This document shows positions 53,851 to 64,000 of a stretch of 64,000 bases of DNA, in pieces. Where the stretch lies: positions 21,001 through 85,000 of the forward strand of contig CAJNDS010000076.1 of assembly GCA_905221605.1 (NCBI GenBank). Direction: 5' to 3'. The stretch's first letter is position 1, and each line of letters begins with the position of its first letter. This stretch comes from Symbiodinium natans (Eukaryota; Sar; Dinophyceae; Suessiales; Symbiodiniaceae). The notes under the pieces were generated by a model that was not told the origin of the DNA, did not search any database, and saw nothing but the letters and a program-made list of their open reading frames with translations. Made by a program: the position numbers and the translations under genes.

Positions 53851-54511
53851 CGCTCCCTCAAAACCCTAAAACCTTGAGCCGGGAATTGAAGAAGTTCCTG
53901 TGACATGCTACTGCTCCTAGGACCCCTCAAGATTCCCTTGGAGACCATGGTTGAGAGTTTTATTTAGGTTTCTAGGTTTAGGGTTTGTAGTGTTTAGGGT
54001 CTAAGGTTGAGAGTTTTGGTTTTACGTAAGAGGCGGTGCGGTTACGGGGTTATGGGGTTATGGTTGTGTAGGGTATCGGAATCATTCGGAGGGTCATTTT
54101 GAGACGAAACCTGCTCTCTGTAGAGTTGGCGGGCCCCTAAACCCTCAACCCTAAACCCTAAACCCTCAACCCTAAACCCTCAACCCTCAACCCTCAGCAC
54201 GAATCCCTTGAACCATCCACGGTGGCGCACCTCATCTGCAACCTCTGCATTAACTCCCAAGCTCGGCTACAACGCTTTGTGGATTCAGACTCGGCACCCT
54301 TTTAGCTCTTCCTCGGCATTTAGGAGGGTTTTTGACGGTTTCTTCATCATGGGGCCGCTACGTTTTCAGCCTTTTGTAGTAGAACCATCCTCGACCCGGT
54401 TTTTTCCCCCCCAAAAGAGCCCTCGCCGACTCAGAGCGCCACCCCCGAGACGAGACCTGCGCGACCCGTTCCCCCGCATGCACCACCGTGGGGCACCCGG
54501 AAATCCGCCAG

Positions 54512-54621
54512 GAGCTGAGCATGGGCTACTGCTACAAAGTCCCCGCGGAGGCCTGGCGGCAGCTCCGGGACGCGCGCTGGGAGAAGCTGCAAACAGCCGG
54601 CTTCTTTTCGTGCCTCGGCAG
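54512..54621 (+). CDS. LRR-B module 8, exon a
   Basis: ELSMGYCYKVPAEAWRQLRD, then ARWEKLQTAGFFSCLG. Length 110 nt. Confidence 0.5.
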
Positions 54622-54721
54622 GGGGGGGGGGGATGTTTGCGGCTTCCCTGCTTTCTGTATGCGTAGAGGTGGCGCTGCATCGGCTGTCGGCCTTTACCAC
54701 CTGCAAGAACCGCCGGCCGAG

Positions 54722-54800
54722 GTGTTTCGGCGAATTCTCCCAGGGCGCAGAGGGGGCCGGTGGCCTCCTCGCCGCATTGGCGCGGTGCAGCCAGCTCCAG
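54722..54800 (+). CDS. LRR-B module 8, exon b
   Basis: CFGEFSQGAEGAGGLLAALA, then RCSQLQ. The acceptor is CCGAG instead of CCCAG. Confidence 0.5.
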
Positions 54801-55141
54801 GACACACGCTGAGCAAAGGGAGGTCCAAGGTCCTGATGGCATAATGCCCTGCATGCCCAGACTCTAAAACACATCAGCTCTAGGGTCCCGAAAGGGCCCT
54901 CTTCCCTGTTCTAAAGGAGCTCGCGGAGTGCAAGTTCGAAACAAAAATTGATAATCCTAGGTTGTTTTTGAAGGAGAGACCAGAGGGTACTTCCCAAAAA
55001 CTTAGTGATACTGCTGGATGTCTCTCGGGCCTATGGCGATCCTATAGTGCAAGGAAACTCGGGGGTTGGAATGAGCGACATCTAATGCGACGATCTAAAG
55101 CCCGGCCACCTATAGAATCGCAGCTCGCATCGTGATGAAGA

Positions 55142-55615
55142 TCCTAAAACCCTAAAACCCTAAAACCCTAAAACCCTAAAACCCTAAAACCCTAAAAACC
55201 CTAAAACCCTAAAACCCTAAAACCCTAAAACCTTAAAACCCTAAAACCCTAAAACCCTAAAACCCCAAAAACCTAAAACCCTAAAACCCTAAAACCCTAA
55301 ACCCTAAAACCCTAAAACCCTCAAACCCTCAAACCCTCAAACCCTCAAACCCTCAAACCCTCAAACCCTCAAACCCTCAAACCCTAAAACCCTAAACCCC
55401 TAAAACCCTAAAACCCTAAAACCCTAAAACCCTAAGACCCTAAAACCCTAAAACCCCAAAACCCCAAAACCCCAAAACCCTAAAACCCCAAAACCCCAAA
55501 ACCCTAAAACCCTAAGACCCTAAGACCCTAAGACCCTAAAACCCTAAAACCCTAAAGCCCTAAAACTCTAAAACCCTAAAACCCTAAAACCTTAAAACCC
55601 TAAACCCTAGAACCC
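55142..55615 (+). repeat. Longest telomere-like tract (CCCTAAAA variants)
   Basis: About 65 units. Sub-blocks are homogeneous for CCCTAAAA, CCCTCAAA, CCCCAAAA and CCCTAAGA, which points to local expansion of single variant units. It lies in the intron between modules 8 and 9. Confidence 0.95.
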
Positions 55616-56221
55616 TGAGCCGGAGGTTGAAGAATTCCTGTGACATGCTTATAGTACGTTTAGGGTCTAGGGTTGAGAGTTTCGGTTTTAAGAGGCTATA
55701 CGGTTACGGGGTTATAGGGTTCTGGGGCTATAGGGCGAGTTAGGGGTATAGCGGTCATTTTTTATGGTATCGGAATCAATCGGAGCGTCGTTTTGAGACG
55801 AAACCTGCTCTCTGTAGAGGTTGGTGGGCCCCTCAACCCTCAACCCTCAGCACGAATCCCTTGAACCATCCACGGTGGCGCACCTCGTCTGCAACCTGCA
55901 TTAACTCCCAAGCTCGGCTACAACGCTTTGTGGATTCAGCCTGGGCACCCTAAAAGCTCTTCTCACAGAACTCCCTCCAGGCTTTGCAGGCCTTTGGGGC
56001 GATGGAGGGGGCTTCACCCTCGGCTTTTTTGGAGGGTTTGATGGTTTCTTCATCATGGGGCCGCTACGCGTTTAAGCCTTCTGTAGTAGAACCTTTTCGA
56101 CCCGCCTTTGCCCCCAAAAAACGAGCCCTCGCCGACTCAGAGCGCCACCCCCGAGACGAGACCTGCGCGACCCATTCCCCCCCGGCATGCACCTCCGTGG
56201 GGCACCCGGGAAACCCGCCAG

Positions 56222-56331
56222 GAGCTGCACATGCGCGACAGCAACAAAGTCTTCGCGGAGGCTTGGCGGCAGCTCCGGGACGCGCGCTGGGAGAAGCTGC
56301 AAACAGCCCGCTTCTCTTCGTTCCTCGGAAG
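56222..56331 (+). CDS. LRR-B module 9, exon a
   Basis: ELHMRDSNKVFAEAWRQLRD, then ARWEKLQTARFSSFLG. Both module cysteines are replaced (S and F) and the IP/VP proline is F. It is the most degenerate module, although the frame is intact. Confidence 0.45.
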
Positions 56332-56421
56332 GGAGGGGGGGATGTTGTCGGCTTCCCTGCTTTCTGTATGCGTAGAGGTGGCGCCGCAGGCCTTTACCAC
56401 CTGGAAGAACCGCCGCCTCAG

Positions 56422-56500
56422 GTGTTTCGGCGCAGACTCCCGGGGCGCAGAGGGGGCCGGCGGCCTCCTCTCCGCGTTGGCACGGTGCAGCCAGCTCCAG
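56422..56500 (+). CDS. LRR-B module 9, exon b
   Basis: CFGADSRGAEGAGGLLSALA, then RCSQLQ. Length 79 nt. Confidence 0.5.
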
Positions 56501-56802
56501 GACACACATGGACACACGCGAGCAAAGGGAGGTCCAAGGTCCTGATGACATAATGCCTTGCATGCCCAGACTCTAAAACATATCAGCTCTAGGGTCCCGA
56601 AAGGGCCCTGCTTTAAAGGAGCTCGCGGATTGCAAGTTTTAAGAGGGAGAGATCAGACGAGGGTGCTTCCAGAATCTTATAGTGATACTGCTGGATGTCT
56701 CTCGGGCCTACAGTGCAAGGAAACTCGGGGCTGTAATGAGCGACATCTAGTGCGACGATCTAAAGCCCGGCCCCCTATAGAATCGCAGCTCGCATCGTTA
56801 TG

Positions 56803-56922
56803 AAGATCCTAAACCCTCAAACCCTCAAACCCTAAAACCCTAAAACCCTGAAACCCTAAACCCCTAAAACCGTAAGCCCTAAAACCGTAAACCCTAAAAC
56901 CCTAACCCTAAAACCCTGAGCC
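56803..56922 (+). repeat. Telomere-like CCCTAAA tract
   Basis: Degenerate CCCTAAA/CCGTAAA units in the intron between modules 9 and 10. Confidence 0.85.
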
Positions 56923-57576
56923 GGGGGTTGAAGAAGTTCCTGTGACATGCAACTGCTCTAGGACCCCGGTTGAGAGTTTTGGTTTCTAGGTTTAGGGTTT
57001 ATAGTGTTTAGGGTTTAGGGTTGAGAGTTTTGGTTTATCTGGCTATACGATTACGTGGGTTATAGGGTTCTGGGGCTATAGGGCGAGTTAGGGGTATAGC
57101 GGTCATTTTTTATGGTATCGGAATCAATCGGAGCGTCGTTTTGAGACGAAACCTGCTCTCTGTAGAGGTTGGTGGGCCCCTCAACCCTCAACCCTCAACC
57201 CTCAGCACGAATCCCTTGAACCATCCACGGTGGCGCACCTCGTCTGCAACCTGCATTAACTCCCAAGCTCGGCTACAACGCTTTGTGGATTCAGCCTGGG
57301 CACCCTAAAAGCTCTTCTCACAGAACTCCTCCAGGCTTTTCAGGCCTTCGGGGCGATGGAGGGGGCTTCACCCTCGGCTTTTTTGGAGGGTTTGATGGTT
57401 TCTTCATCATGGGGCCGCTACGTTTTTAAGCCTTCTGTAGTAGAACCTTTTCGACCCGCCTTTGCCCCTCAAAACTAGAGCCCTCGCCGACTCAGAGCGC
57501 CACCCCCGAGACGAGACCTGCGCGACCCATTCCCCCCCGGCATGCACCTCCGTGGGGCACCCGGGAAACCCGCCAG

Positions 57577-57686
57577 GAGCTGGACATGCAGTTCTGCGAG
57601 AAAGTCCCCGCGGAGGCCTGGCGGCAGCTCCGGGACGCGCGCTGGGAGAAGCTGAAGACGGCCGACTTCTATCAGTGCCTCGGAAG
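57577..57686 (+). CDS. LRR-B module 10, exon a
   Basis: ELDMQFCEKVPAEAWRQLRD, then ARWEKLKTADFYQCLG. The acceptor CGCCAG is present, unlike in its closest relative, module 5. Confidence 0.5.
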
Positions 57687-57799
57687 GAGGGCGCGGACTT
57701 TTCGGCTTCCCTGCTTTCTGTATGCGTAGAGGTGGCGCCGCGTCGGCTGTCCCCCCTCCACAATGGGGCGTTTCCCACCTGGAAGAACCGCCGGCCCAG

Positions 57800-57878
57800 G
57801 TGTTTCGGCGAAGACTCCCAGGGCGCAGAGGGGGCCGATATGCTCCTCGCCGCGTTGGCGCGGTGCAGCGAGCTGCAG
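57800..57878 (+). CDS. LRR-B module 10, exon b
   Basis: CFGEDSQGAEGADMLLAALA, then RCSELQ. Length 79 nt. Confidence 0.5.
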
Positions 57879-58318
57879 GACACAATCACGGCAAAGGTCT
57901 TGTTCAGGCCTTTGGATTCAGACTCGGCCCTTAACGCGACTTGCGCCGATCAGGCCCTTTAGCGGCTTAAGCGGGGCACACAGAGGACCGTTTTCCATTT
58001 TGGCAATGGAACACTATAGCACGTTCATGACGAAGTCGAGGCACTGCAGCACCGCCAATCTTCACTTAATACGGAAGATCTCCTCGAACCTTGACTGGTA
58101 AAAGAAACTCAATTCCAAATGAGACCTTCCGTAGTTGAGCCCGTTTCGAGTTAAGGGGCTTTGAGGCGATGAGTTGTGGTCCGCTTGTTGTCATGGTGTG
58201 TGGGGGTGCCCTCTTCGAGCCGTTTCGTATATAAGCACCTCCCAGTCCCTTGGAACCCGGGGGCCGCTGCGCCGCTGAGCGGAGTTTGGCAGAGCTTCTC
58301 GCTTTCTTTTGTCGCCAG

Positions 58319-58441
58319 GAGCTCGACATGGGTTATTGCGACCGCATCCCTGCCGAAGCGTGGGAGCAGCTGAGCGACGGCGTGTGGCCAGCTCTTCGAA
58401 GACACAGGGGCGTCCCAGAGAGACTTTTCCGGCGTGCGTGA
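58319..58441 (+). CDS. LRR-B terminal exon
   Basis: After GTCGCCAG: ELDMGYCDRIPAEAWEQLSD, then GVWPALRRHRGVPERLFRRA and TGA. One codon shorter than in LRR-A; phase kept. Confidence 0.6.
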   Translation, partial: ELDMGYCDRIPAEAWEQLSDGVWPALRRHRGVPERLFRRA

Positions 58442-58741
58442 AGTGGCAGCGCTGCCCCTGCAAAGCCTGCTTGAGTCGGGCCTGGCATATGTCATCTATA
58501 GGTGGAGCACAGGTACTTGCGCTTACCAAGATCGAACTCAAGCATGGTTGCATGATTCCCGACATGGAACGGAGCTTGGTCTTTTGTAGGCGTTCGGTTT
58601 CAGGTTGATTCGAGTTGAAGTTCGAGTGCGCGTAGGTTTCACGTGCTTCATCTCGACTCGGGATTGCTGGACTTTTAGGACTATACGCAGGGACTACGGT
58701 CGAGCTTGACAGAATGTGAGTCGTGGCAGCTGTGATTCCAC

Positions 58742-59149
58742 ATGCGGACCTGCGCAGACCTTGGATATCAGACCCTGCAAGAAAAGCAGGGCACGTTTCG
58801 TCAGGCCTCGTGTTGTACAAAGGAATGGCCGGACTGCAAAGCAGCTGCCAAAAAAGGCAGGGCGTGCGCAAGGTTCTCCAAACAACTTGCTGACCACACA
58901 GCCACAGCATCCCGTACATCAGTAGCAAAGCACAATGCCAGCCCGCAGCTTACAAGGTTGGAGCTGTGTGCCATGTGTATAATCAGTTTGAACCGATCAA
59001 AGCACCATCACTATCGGTTTGTGAGCTTCATGCACAGAGCAGGAGGCACGATCGTCTGCCTGCCTGGTGGCTTAAAGCGCCCAACAGAAGTCGCCGGTGA
59101 TTCTAGGATACAGACTTTGCCTGCTCAAACTATCCTTTTGTTGCAGTGA
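58742..59149 (+). CDS. Chimeric ORF at a deletion junction (135 aa)
   Basis: ATG at 58742 opens MRTCADLGYQTLQEKQGTFR, and then the cysteine cluster of the 17.4-kb exon. At about 58947 it crosses into the frame of the 23.1-kb small ORF (LELCAMCIISLNRSKHHHYR, FVSFMHRAGGTIVCLPGG) and ends at TAA/TAG near 59147. The ATG arose where the older acceptor CACAG|GCGG has become CACATGCGG. The two halves lie 5.6 kb apart in the other copy. It could be a newly formed gene or a fortuitous open frame. Confidence 0.4.
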   Translation: MRTCADLGYQTLQEKQGTFRQASCCTKEWPDCKAAAKKGRACARFSKQLADHTATASRTSVAKHNASPQLTRLELCAMCIISLNRSKHHHYRFVSFMHRAGGTIVCLPGGLKRPTEVAGDSRIQTLPAQTILLLQ

Positions 59150-59697
59150 TCCACCACCATCGCGGATGATTCGATCTGTGGCTTGCTAGGCATTCTCGGG
59201 CGTACTTCAGTGTGAAGGTGCTATGTGCAGCGCATCCGCATTGGCTCTTTGTGATTCTAGGGCACGGATCATGCACCCATGAGCAGATTTCCGGAAGCCG
59301 AACATTAAAGCTTCAACTCCACATGCAGCCCACGCCCCATGCGGATCAGCCCTTTTCTTTCCAACGATTCCTGAAACCATGTGCTTGAGCTTCAAGCTTC
59401 AGAGGATCATGCTCGATGTTGCCTTGGCATGTTGAATGTACAACGGGCTAGACTCTGTTGCGGCTGCTGTTCTGTTCAGGCCTAGACCCTCACACATTCC
59501 CACTTGTTTGCTTGCTTCTTTGCATCAGCCCGTTTTGTGTTCAGCGTGGTTTCAAGACATGGGAGCCTCAGCTGACGCAAGGGCCCTCAGCCATGTCCAA
59601 CGCCGCCAACGCCGCCAACGCCTGGAGAGGCTCGGAGCGAGATTTTTCTAAAGCTCTTCCAGCAGGTCGTCTAAGCTGCAAGTGTGCAAATGGGCGC

Positions 59698-59907
59698 ATG
59701 GTTGGCAAAGCGTCTGCAATGTCTGCACTCTCTGGCGCCAGGCCGATGCCTCCAGGCTGCGCGGGGGCCATCGGGGCCACGGGCCTCGCAGAGGGTTGCA
59801 GCATGTATCACTCAACGCACGTCCCTTTGGCCATTAAGTCGCGCATTGACTTTTCTGACGTTATCGCATGCGCAGCCTGTGCATGCCCACCGGGTTGTGA
59901 CATGTAG
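59698..59907 (+). CDS. Conserved small ORF upstream of HelC (69 aa)
   Basis: MVGKASAMSALSGARPMPPG, then CAGAIGATGLAEGCSMYHST and HVPLAIKSRIDFSDVIACAA, ending CACPPGCDM and TAG. An open frame continues upstream to 59458, including NAANAANAWRGSERDF. Compared with 25241 it lacks the internal TAA but ends early. The distal part (GGAGAQPKESLCVRAIGHVT LVER, to 60025) survives in another frame after a deletion. Glycine- and cysteine-rich, family unknown. Confidence 0.4.
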   Translation: MVGKASAMSALSGARPMPPGCAGAIGATGLAEGCSMYHSTHVPLAIKSRIDFSDVIACAACACPPGCDM

Positions 59908-60025
59908 CGGGCTTAGGCCAGGCAGGAGGTTCTCTGAATTCGCCGCAGTCGGAGGAGCCGGAGCACAGCCAAAAGAGAGCTTGTGCGTGCGTGCGATCGG
60001 GCATGTTACCTTGGTCGAACGCTGA

Positions 60026-60899
60026 GAGCGCTGAACAAGGTGAGGTTGAACGAGGTGCTTCAGAGGCAAAAGCAAACGATGGCCATTCCCTGCATAACCT
60101 ATATGGTATCAGTATCAAGGGCCAGGTGCCCAAGATTTCCAGTCTAGCAGCTAGCTAGGTAGTTGCTGCGTAACCTGCAGGGGATCTGTGGCAGTATCTT
60201 CAAGGAGACACCCTGAAGATCTTGCATATTCGTCCAAGCTCCGATGCACCAATTCCAGTATCGACCCAACCGTGCAAAAAGACACTCAGTCATGGTGAGA
60301 TTGCAAAGCAGGGTCCGACATGGGTTTGGAAAGTCCCTTTTGGACACTGTCCTTTTGGACACTGACATCTGTTATTGCGACTTGAAGTCTCGAGATGGTG
60401 AGTGCAGAGAGCAGACAGACCCGACTGGCTCATGGGCCAAGGCTCTGAAGGTTTGCCCTCTGTTGCATTTGGCTCCTTGCCGCTTTTTTTGTTTTGCTTG
60501 TGCATTGGCGCCAGAATCGCAGAATGAAATGGTGTTTTTTATGTCTCGGACCGCTGCGTGTGCCCCGCTGCCCCAATGCGATGCCGGCGGACCAGCCCCC
60601 TTGGCTCTAGCAAAAGACAGCAGAAGCCTGGGCCGCTCAGGAAGTCTCGGCCCACTCCTCACACCTCATTCCCACTCACACACTCAGCACCCAAGGCCTT
60701 TGCAGGTGGAGGTCGATAGAGTCTGATACAGGATGCATGAGGGATGATGAGCAGTCGCTGCAGTATGCGCAGAGCCCGAAGCCCCAACTGATGAACCTGA
60801 TTAGCCTCACCGAAGAATCTTGCAGTGCGAGCTTCGACTATGTTAGTTCCGGCGCTGCTTTGTGTCTGAGGACCAGGGCTTTTGCAAGTCCTGCGCCCG
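60026..60899. other. Duplicated non-coding flank of HelC
   Basis: Collinear with 25631-26439, with small insertions (for example CCTTTTGGACACTG duplicated at 60335-60362). Candidate promoter and 5' untranslated region. Confidence 0.4.
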
Positions 60900-61027
60900 G
60901 CCATGGCCCTTTCATGGTGACCCCGAGCGCCTCCGCACCGACCGTGCAAGACCCTCCCGCGCTGGCGCTTCGGAGGGCCGAGGCTGGCGGAGTGCACGGG
61001 AGCTCAGGCTGCCACTTGTTTACATTG
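60900..61027 (+). CDS. HelC putative exon E0
   Basis: GDPERLRTDRARPSRAGASE, then RELRLPLVYI ending at ATTG|GTAAGA. Confidence 0.3.
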
Positions 61028-61675
61028 GTAAGATGATGTAGAGGCGTGTCATGGTGTAGAGTAAGAAGATGCCTCCGAAGTTCAAGAAGCCATGAGTGCC
61101 TGGGCCCAGCCAAGCTCTGGGACCAGGCAGAGAATGCTTCGACCGGCGCTTCCGAAGCCGATGCCGAGGCAGGGGGTACTTCGGGGAAGCAGCAAGACCT
61201 TGTCCTGGCAGGTTCCCTTTTTCCAAATGCAAAGAATCAGGGGACCCATTTCTCTTACTTCGTAGTACTTGCCTTGGGACTGAAAGAAAGTCAGACCCCT
61301 GGAGCCTTAATGGAAAGAGCTCGGGCAGCCGAAAGTCGAAAGTGTCAGCGGGTTGCAAGCTTTTACTGTGTGTCATCACATTGGCGCCCGCGTGAGCCCA
61401 CTGGTCCAGCCTTAGGCTTCCAGGCGAGTGCCACAAAGCCCCACGAGCCAGTCATGCAGCAGACATGTGCACACAGTCGTTGACCGCGGGGTCCCTAGGA
61501 TCGTGGCCTCTTTCCAGCCAAGCAGGCCCCCATAGTACAGTACAGGTACTTGGACTCGTTTCCCTTGTTGCCTGGAAGCCTGAGGTCTTATACTATGTAT
61601 GCACTTGCCGGGTCTTGCTAGCATGAGATCAACTGCCCACGGACCTAAGACTTGCTTCGTCCTTTGCATTGCCAG

Positions 61676-62095
61676 GACGGAGTGCCTCCCATCGAGAAGG
61701 TCCCGATCCCCTCCATCGCAGTGGGCAAGCCCATCCGCGTCTGCACGTCTTGCCCGTCAGAGCTTTACAACCACGTCGAGGCTTTGTGCAGCGAGCTGGA
61801 TATCAGGAGGGCCTTTGGTAGAAAGGGCGACTTCATGGAGGACACAGAAGGCGAAGACTGGTTCGGCCATTGGCAGAACAGAGTGCTGCAGGCTCTGGAC
61901 GACTTTCTCCAGACGAAGCAAGAAGGTGCCATCTCGATCCAGAGCTTAATGATCACCGACGGCGACAATCCAAATTGCAAGAGGGAGCAGGAGAACATGG
62001 GGAAGTTAGCGGAAGCGCTTCAGTCTGAGCGCGGGACATCGTCGAGCTTCGACGTTATTCCTAGGCTGCTGTGCGTGCAAGACTTGGAAACGGAG
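61676..62095 (+). CDS. HelC exon E1
   Basis: 420 nt, phase 0 both ends, TTGCCAG|G to ACGGAG|GTTTGC. Nearly identical to HelB over the first 105 codons (PIRVCTSCPSELYNHVEALC). It then resembles HelA at the end (KREQENMGKLAEALQSERGT, TEVCTMTG beyond the donor). It is therefore a mosaic of the A and B types. Confidence 0.6.
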
Positions 62096-62378
62096 GTTTG
62101 CACCATGACCGGTCAGTTTTTTTGTTTGCGTTGATGCCAAAACCGAAACCCCGAAGCGGTGGGGACTCAACATTCAAACGGTCGATGCTTCCTGTCCCAA
62201 AATGATGCCCAGGTAGGTTGCCGAGACAGGACGGGCGTGTTCAAATCAGCCTGAGTCAGGGCTGAGTGCAGACATGTTTGGACCTAAAGTGCAGGCAACA
62301 ACGTGAAATAGTTGTCTTGCCTGCCCTCGTGGTCGCGACGCGATAAGGTTCGGGTATGGTTGGGCCTGCTCATGCGAG

Positions 62379-62478
62379 GAGCACGATGTCCGATGTAAGT
62401 ACGAGCAATTCCTCGACTCGGGCAAGCACAAAGATGCCTGGTCCTTCTACCTGATGACCATGGCACTGAAGGACCCTG
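62379..62478 (+). CDS. HelC exon E2 (donor changed)
   Basis: EHDVRCKYEQFLDSGKHKDA, then WSFYLMTMALKDP. After CCTG the GC or GT donor of copies A and B is replaced by AC, because nine bases are deleted. A GA donor one base earlier (CCT|GA) would break phase. Confidence 0.45.
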
Positions 62479-63003
62479 ACACATCGAAGGGCTTATTTAC
62501 TTGTTTTATCTTTTGCGCGCCTTCTTTGCACCCATAAACACTCCTACCCGAGAAGCGGCACTGAGCGGTATGGGGAGGCAAGAGTTGCTGCGCTGGCTTA
62601 TATAGGAGATCCTGTGTTGCAAGGGCACTATCCATTCACATAGCCCTTGCTCGGGTCTTGGGTGGCCTCCTGGGAACACCTCAAAAAGGCTTATTTACTT
62701 TCACAGGAACTGGAAGCAATTGCTTGCGGATGCTAAACAACGTGTTTCTGTGTGTGTGTGTGTTGCACTTATATGCATGTGGTCGCCACATCCCCTCCAA
62801 AGATCACACATCCCCTCCAAGCATCCTTGCTGCTGCTATATCCTATGCAGTCCTACGCAATGAACGCCAAAAACCGGCATTCAACTGCAATTGTTTCAGT
62901 AGTTTTCTTGCCGGTGGAAGTTGTGATGGCCACAAAAGTATTGCAGCGGTTATGAAGGCCAAGGGCCATTGACAGCTTTGTTTTCAACGAGTCTTTGGGG
63001 CAG

Positions 63004-63640
63004 GGGTTGCGCCATGTTTTGACTCTGCTTGGAAGGCGCAAGCTGGATCACCGCCAGGTCCGTCGGCGCAGTCTTTGATAGATCGAGGTGCCATGGTTGG
63101 GTCTGCATTGTTATCCGGGAGCAGAGCTGAAGGGCTGAGTGGCTGTGACGATGTTGCTTTCTGCGAGCGAGTTGATCGACTCATCGACTGCTTTGCTTTG
63201 TCGAAAGAAATCAAGAAGATTGTCACGAGATGGAAGATTCCGATTCGGTTCGACCCACAGAGCCTGATCGTTTGGAAGGCAGTGGAGTGGGGTTTCGACG
63301 TGAAGTCGGAACGAGGCTTCGCCCGATGCCTTCGAGATGTCGCAGGTATCAGCATTGGGGTGACGGCTGGCAACAGCAAAGGCCATCTCCTTCTGCAGGT
63401 CTTCACAAGGTGGCACAGTGTCCACGACATCGCCACTTCGGGGCAGAGACTGGAGGAACTGCGGTGGATCAGAGGAGAAGCGTGCAAGGCAAAGTTGCCT
63501 CAAGACCTTCTTCAAGAAGTGCAGGCGGAGATAGACGAGGAGGAGAAACTGCAGAAGGCCGGAGGATGCTTCAACTTTGCTGTGCACACATGTGGCCAAG
63601 CAATTGGAGTGCCGTTCCCGCCTGTTTGTGTGTGGTAGCT
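63004..63640 (+). CDS. HelC exon E3 (diverged)
   Basis: Enters GGGCAG|GG in phase 1. VAPCFDSAWKAQAGSPPGPS, then SLIDRGAMVGSALLSGSRAE. It keeps VTRWKIPIRFDPQSL, FTRWHSVHDI and EELRWIRGEACKAKLPQDLL. Only about half the residues match copies A and B, mostly in the RWKIPIRFDPQS core, which is likely the functional heart of this domain. Read unspliced, the frame ends at TAG at 63636-63638. Confidence 0.5.
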
Positions 63641-63675
63641 CCGTTTCTGATAGTCTTCGATTTGTCAGGGGTTCT

Positions 63676-63730
63676 CTCCAGGTCCATCCTACCCAATCAG
63701 CATGCCCAGAAGACAAACAGACGCAGATGG
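63676..63730 (+). CDS. Possible small HelC exon
   Basis: Between CTCTCCAG and a strong donor GATG|GTAAGTA, the frame VHPTQSACPEDKQTQM is open. It has no counterpart in A or B, so it could be chance. Confidence 0.2.
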
Positions 63731-63740
63731 TAAGTACAGC

Positions 63741-64000
63741 CAGCATACTCTCAGACACTAAGTGCTCCAGACCCCAAAAGCCATGCCGTTCCCTCCCACA
63801 CACAGTTCATCGCTCCGCACTTGACCGATTTCGGTTGGGCATGGTTGTTGCGCTTCTCGGAGTGAGAACGGGGAAAAGCCGGGGAAGTGTTTCGAAAAGT
63901 CATGTTTCTTCTCCTGCTTGGCTTTGGTTGAATGGAAAGAGGGCTCTGCCCGCAGCATGGTTTCGGGTATGGATGCAGACAGTTCTGAATGCGACTGCAG
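63741..64000. other. Window end, no gene recognised
   Basis: No conserved segment of the helicase gene was found here. HelC E4 is expected beyond the window. Confidence 0.4.

Larger units (their letters stand above)
38759..58441 (+). other. LRR-B locus: leucine-rich-repeat gene split by 14 kb
   Basis: Exons N1, N2, module 7 (39352/39572), modules 8-10 (54512-57878) and a terminal exon 58319-58441 all keep the same phases as LRR-A. The predicted chain has four 63-residue modules. The stretch between modules 7 and 8 is a foreign block bounded by CCCTAAA repeats on both sides, which would have to be spliced as a 15-kb intron. Alternatively, the block separates two now independent fragments. Confidence 0.45.
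60900..63740 (+). other. HelC locus: SF1 helicase-like gene, copy C (partial)
   Basis: E0 60900-61027, E1 61676-62095, E2 62379-62478, E3 63004-about 63640, then a possible small exon ending at GTAAGT (63731). E4-E6 would lie beyond the window. E3 is much more diverged from A and B than E1 is, as if parts of the copies exchanged sequence at different times. Confidence 0.5.

Overview
The window is nuclear DNA of a protist, most likely a dinoflagellate of the Symbiodiniaceae type. This is inferred from four observations. All convincing genes are on the + strand and lie in tandemly duplicated clusters. Coding segments are short exons with relaxed splice donors (GT, GC and apparently GA) and AG|G acceptors. 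Plant-type TTTAGGG/CCCTAAA repeats are scattered internally. A copia-like Gag has the zinc knuckle and 'KGLT..' box I recall from Symbiodinium elements. There are no bacterial operons, ribosome binding sites, CRISPR arrays or recognisable rRNA genes.

Layout. A superfamily-1 (SF1) helicase-like multi-exon gene occurs three times: HelA (about 1.8-9.0 kb), HelB (about 26.4-37.3 kb) and HelC (from about 60.9 kb, cut by the window end). A cysteine-containing leucine-rich-repeat (LRR) gene follows HelA and HelB: LRR-A (10.2-17.2 kb) has five two-exon repeat modules, and LRR-B (38.8-58.4 kb) has four. In every module the exons keep the same lengths and phases (110 nt + 79 nt = 63 codons), while the introns carry telomere-like repeats. 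LRR-B is split by a 13.8-kb block (40.08-53.85 kb) of low-complexity tracts, satellites, hairpins and a decayed copia-like retroelement.

Between LRR-A and HelB lie a cysteine-rich exon (17.4-17.8 kb), a frameshifted coding relic (18.3-18.6 kb), a terminal exon (21.3-21.5 kb), a pentameric ligand-gated ion channel (22.05-23.1 kb) and two small conserved reading frames (23.1-23.4 and 25.2-25.6 kb). The same flank precedes HelC (58.7-60.0 kb), but the 5.6-kb channel interval is missing there, and the junction fuses two frames into one ORF. HelB carries a 2.9-kb insertion in its second intron with terminal inverted repeats, a repeat array and a 490-bp palindrome.

How it fits together: the repeating unit is (small ORFs) - helicase - LRR, all in one direction. 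The copies differ by in-frame module number, insertions, deletions and splice-site loss. The helicase probably acts on nucleic acid and the LRR protein probably binds a protein partner; a joint role is only suggested by their co-duplication. All exon boundaries were derived by hand from comparison of copies and need transcript support.
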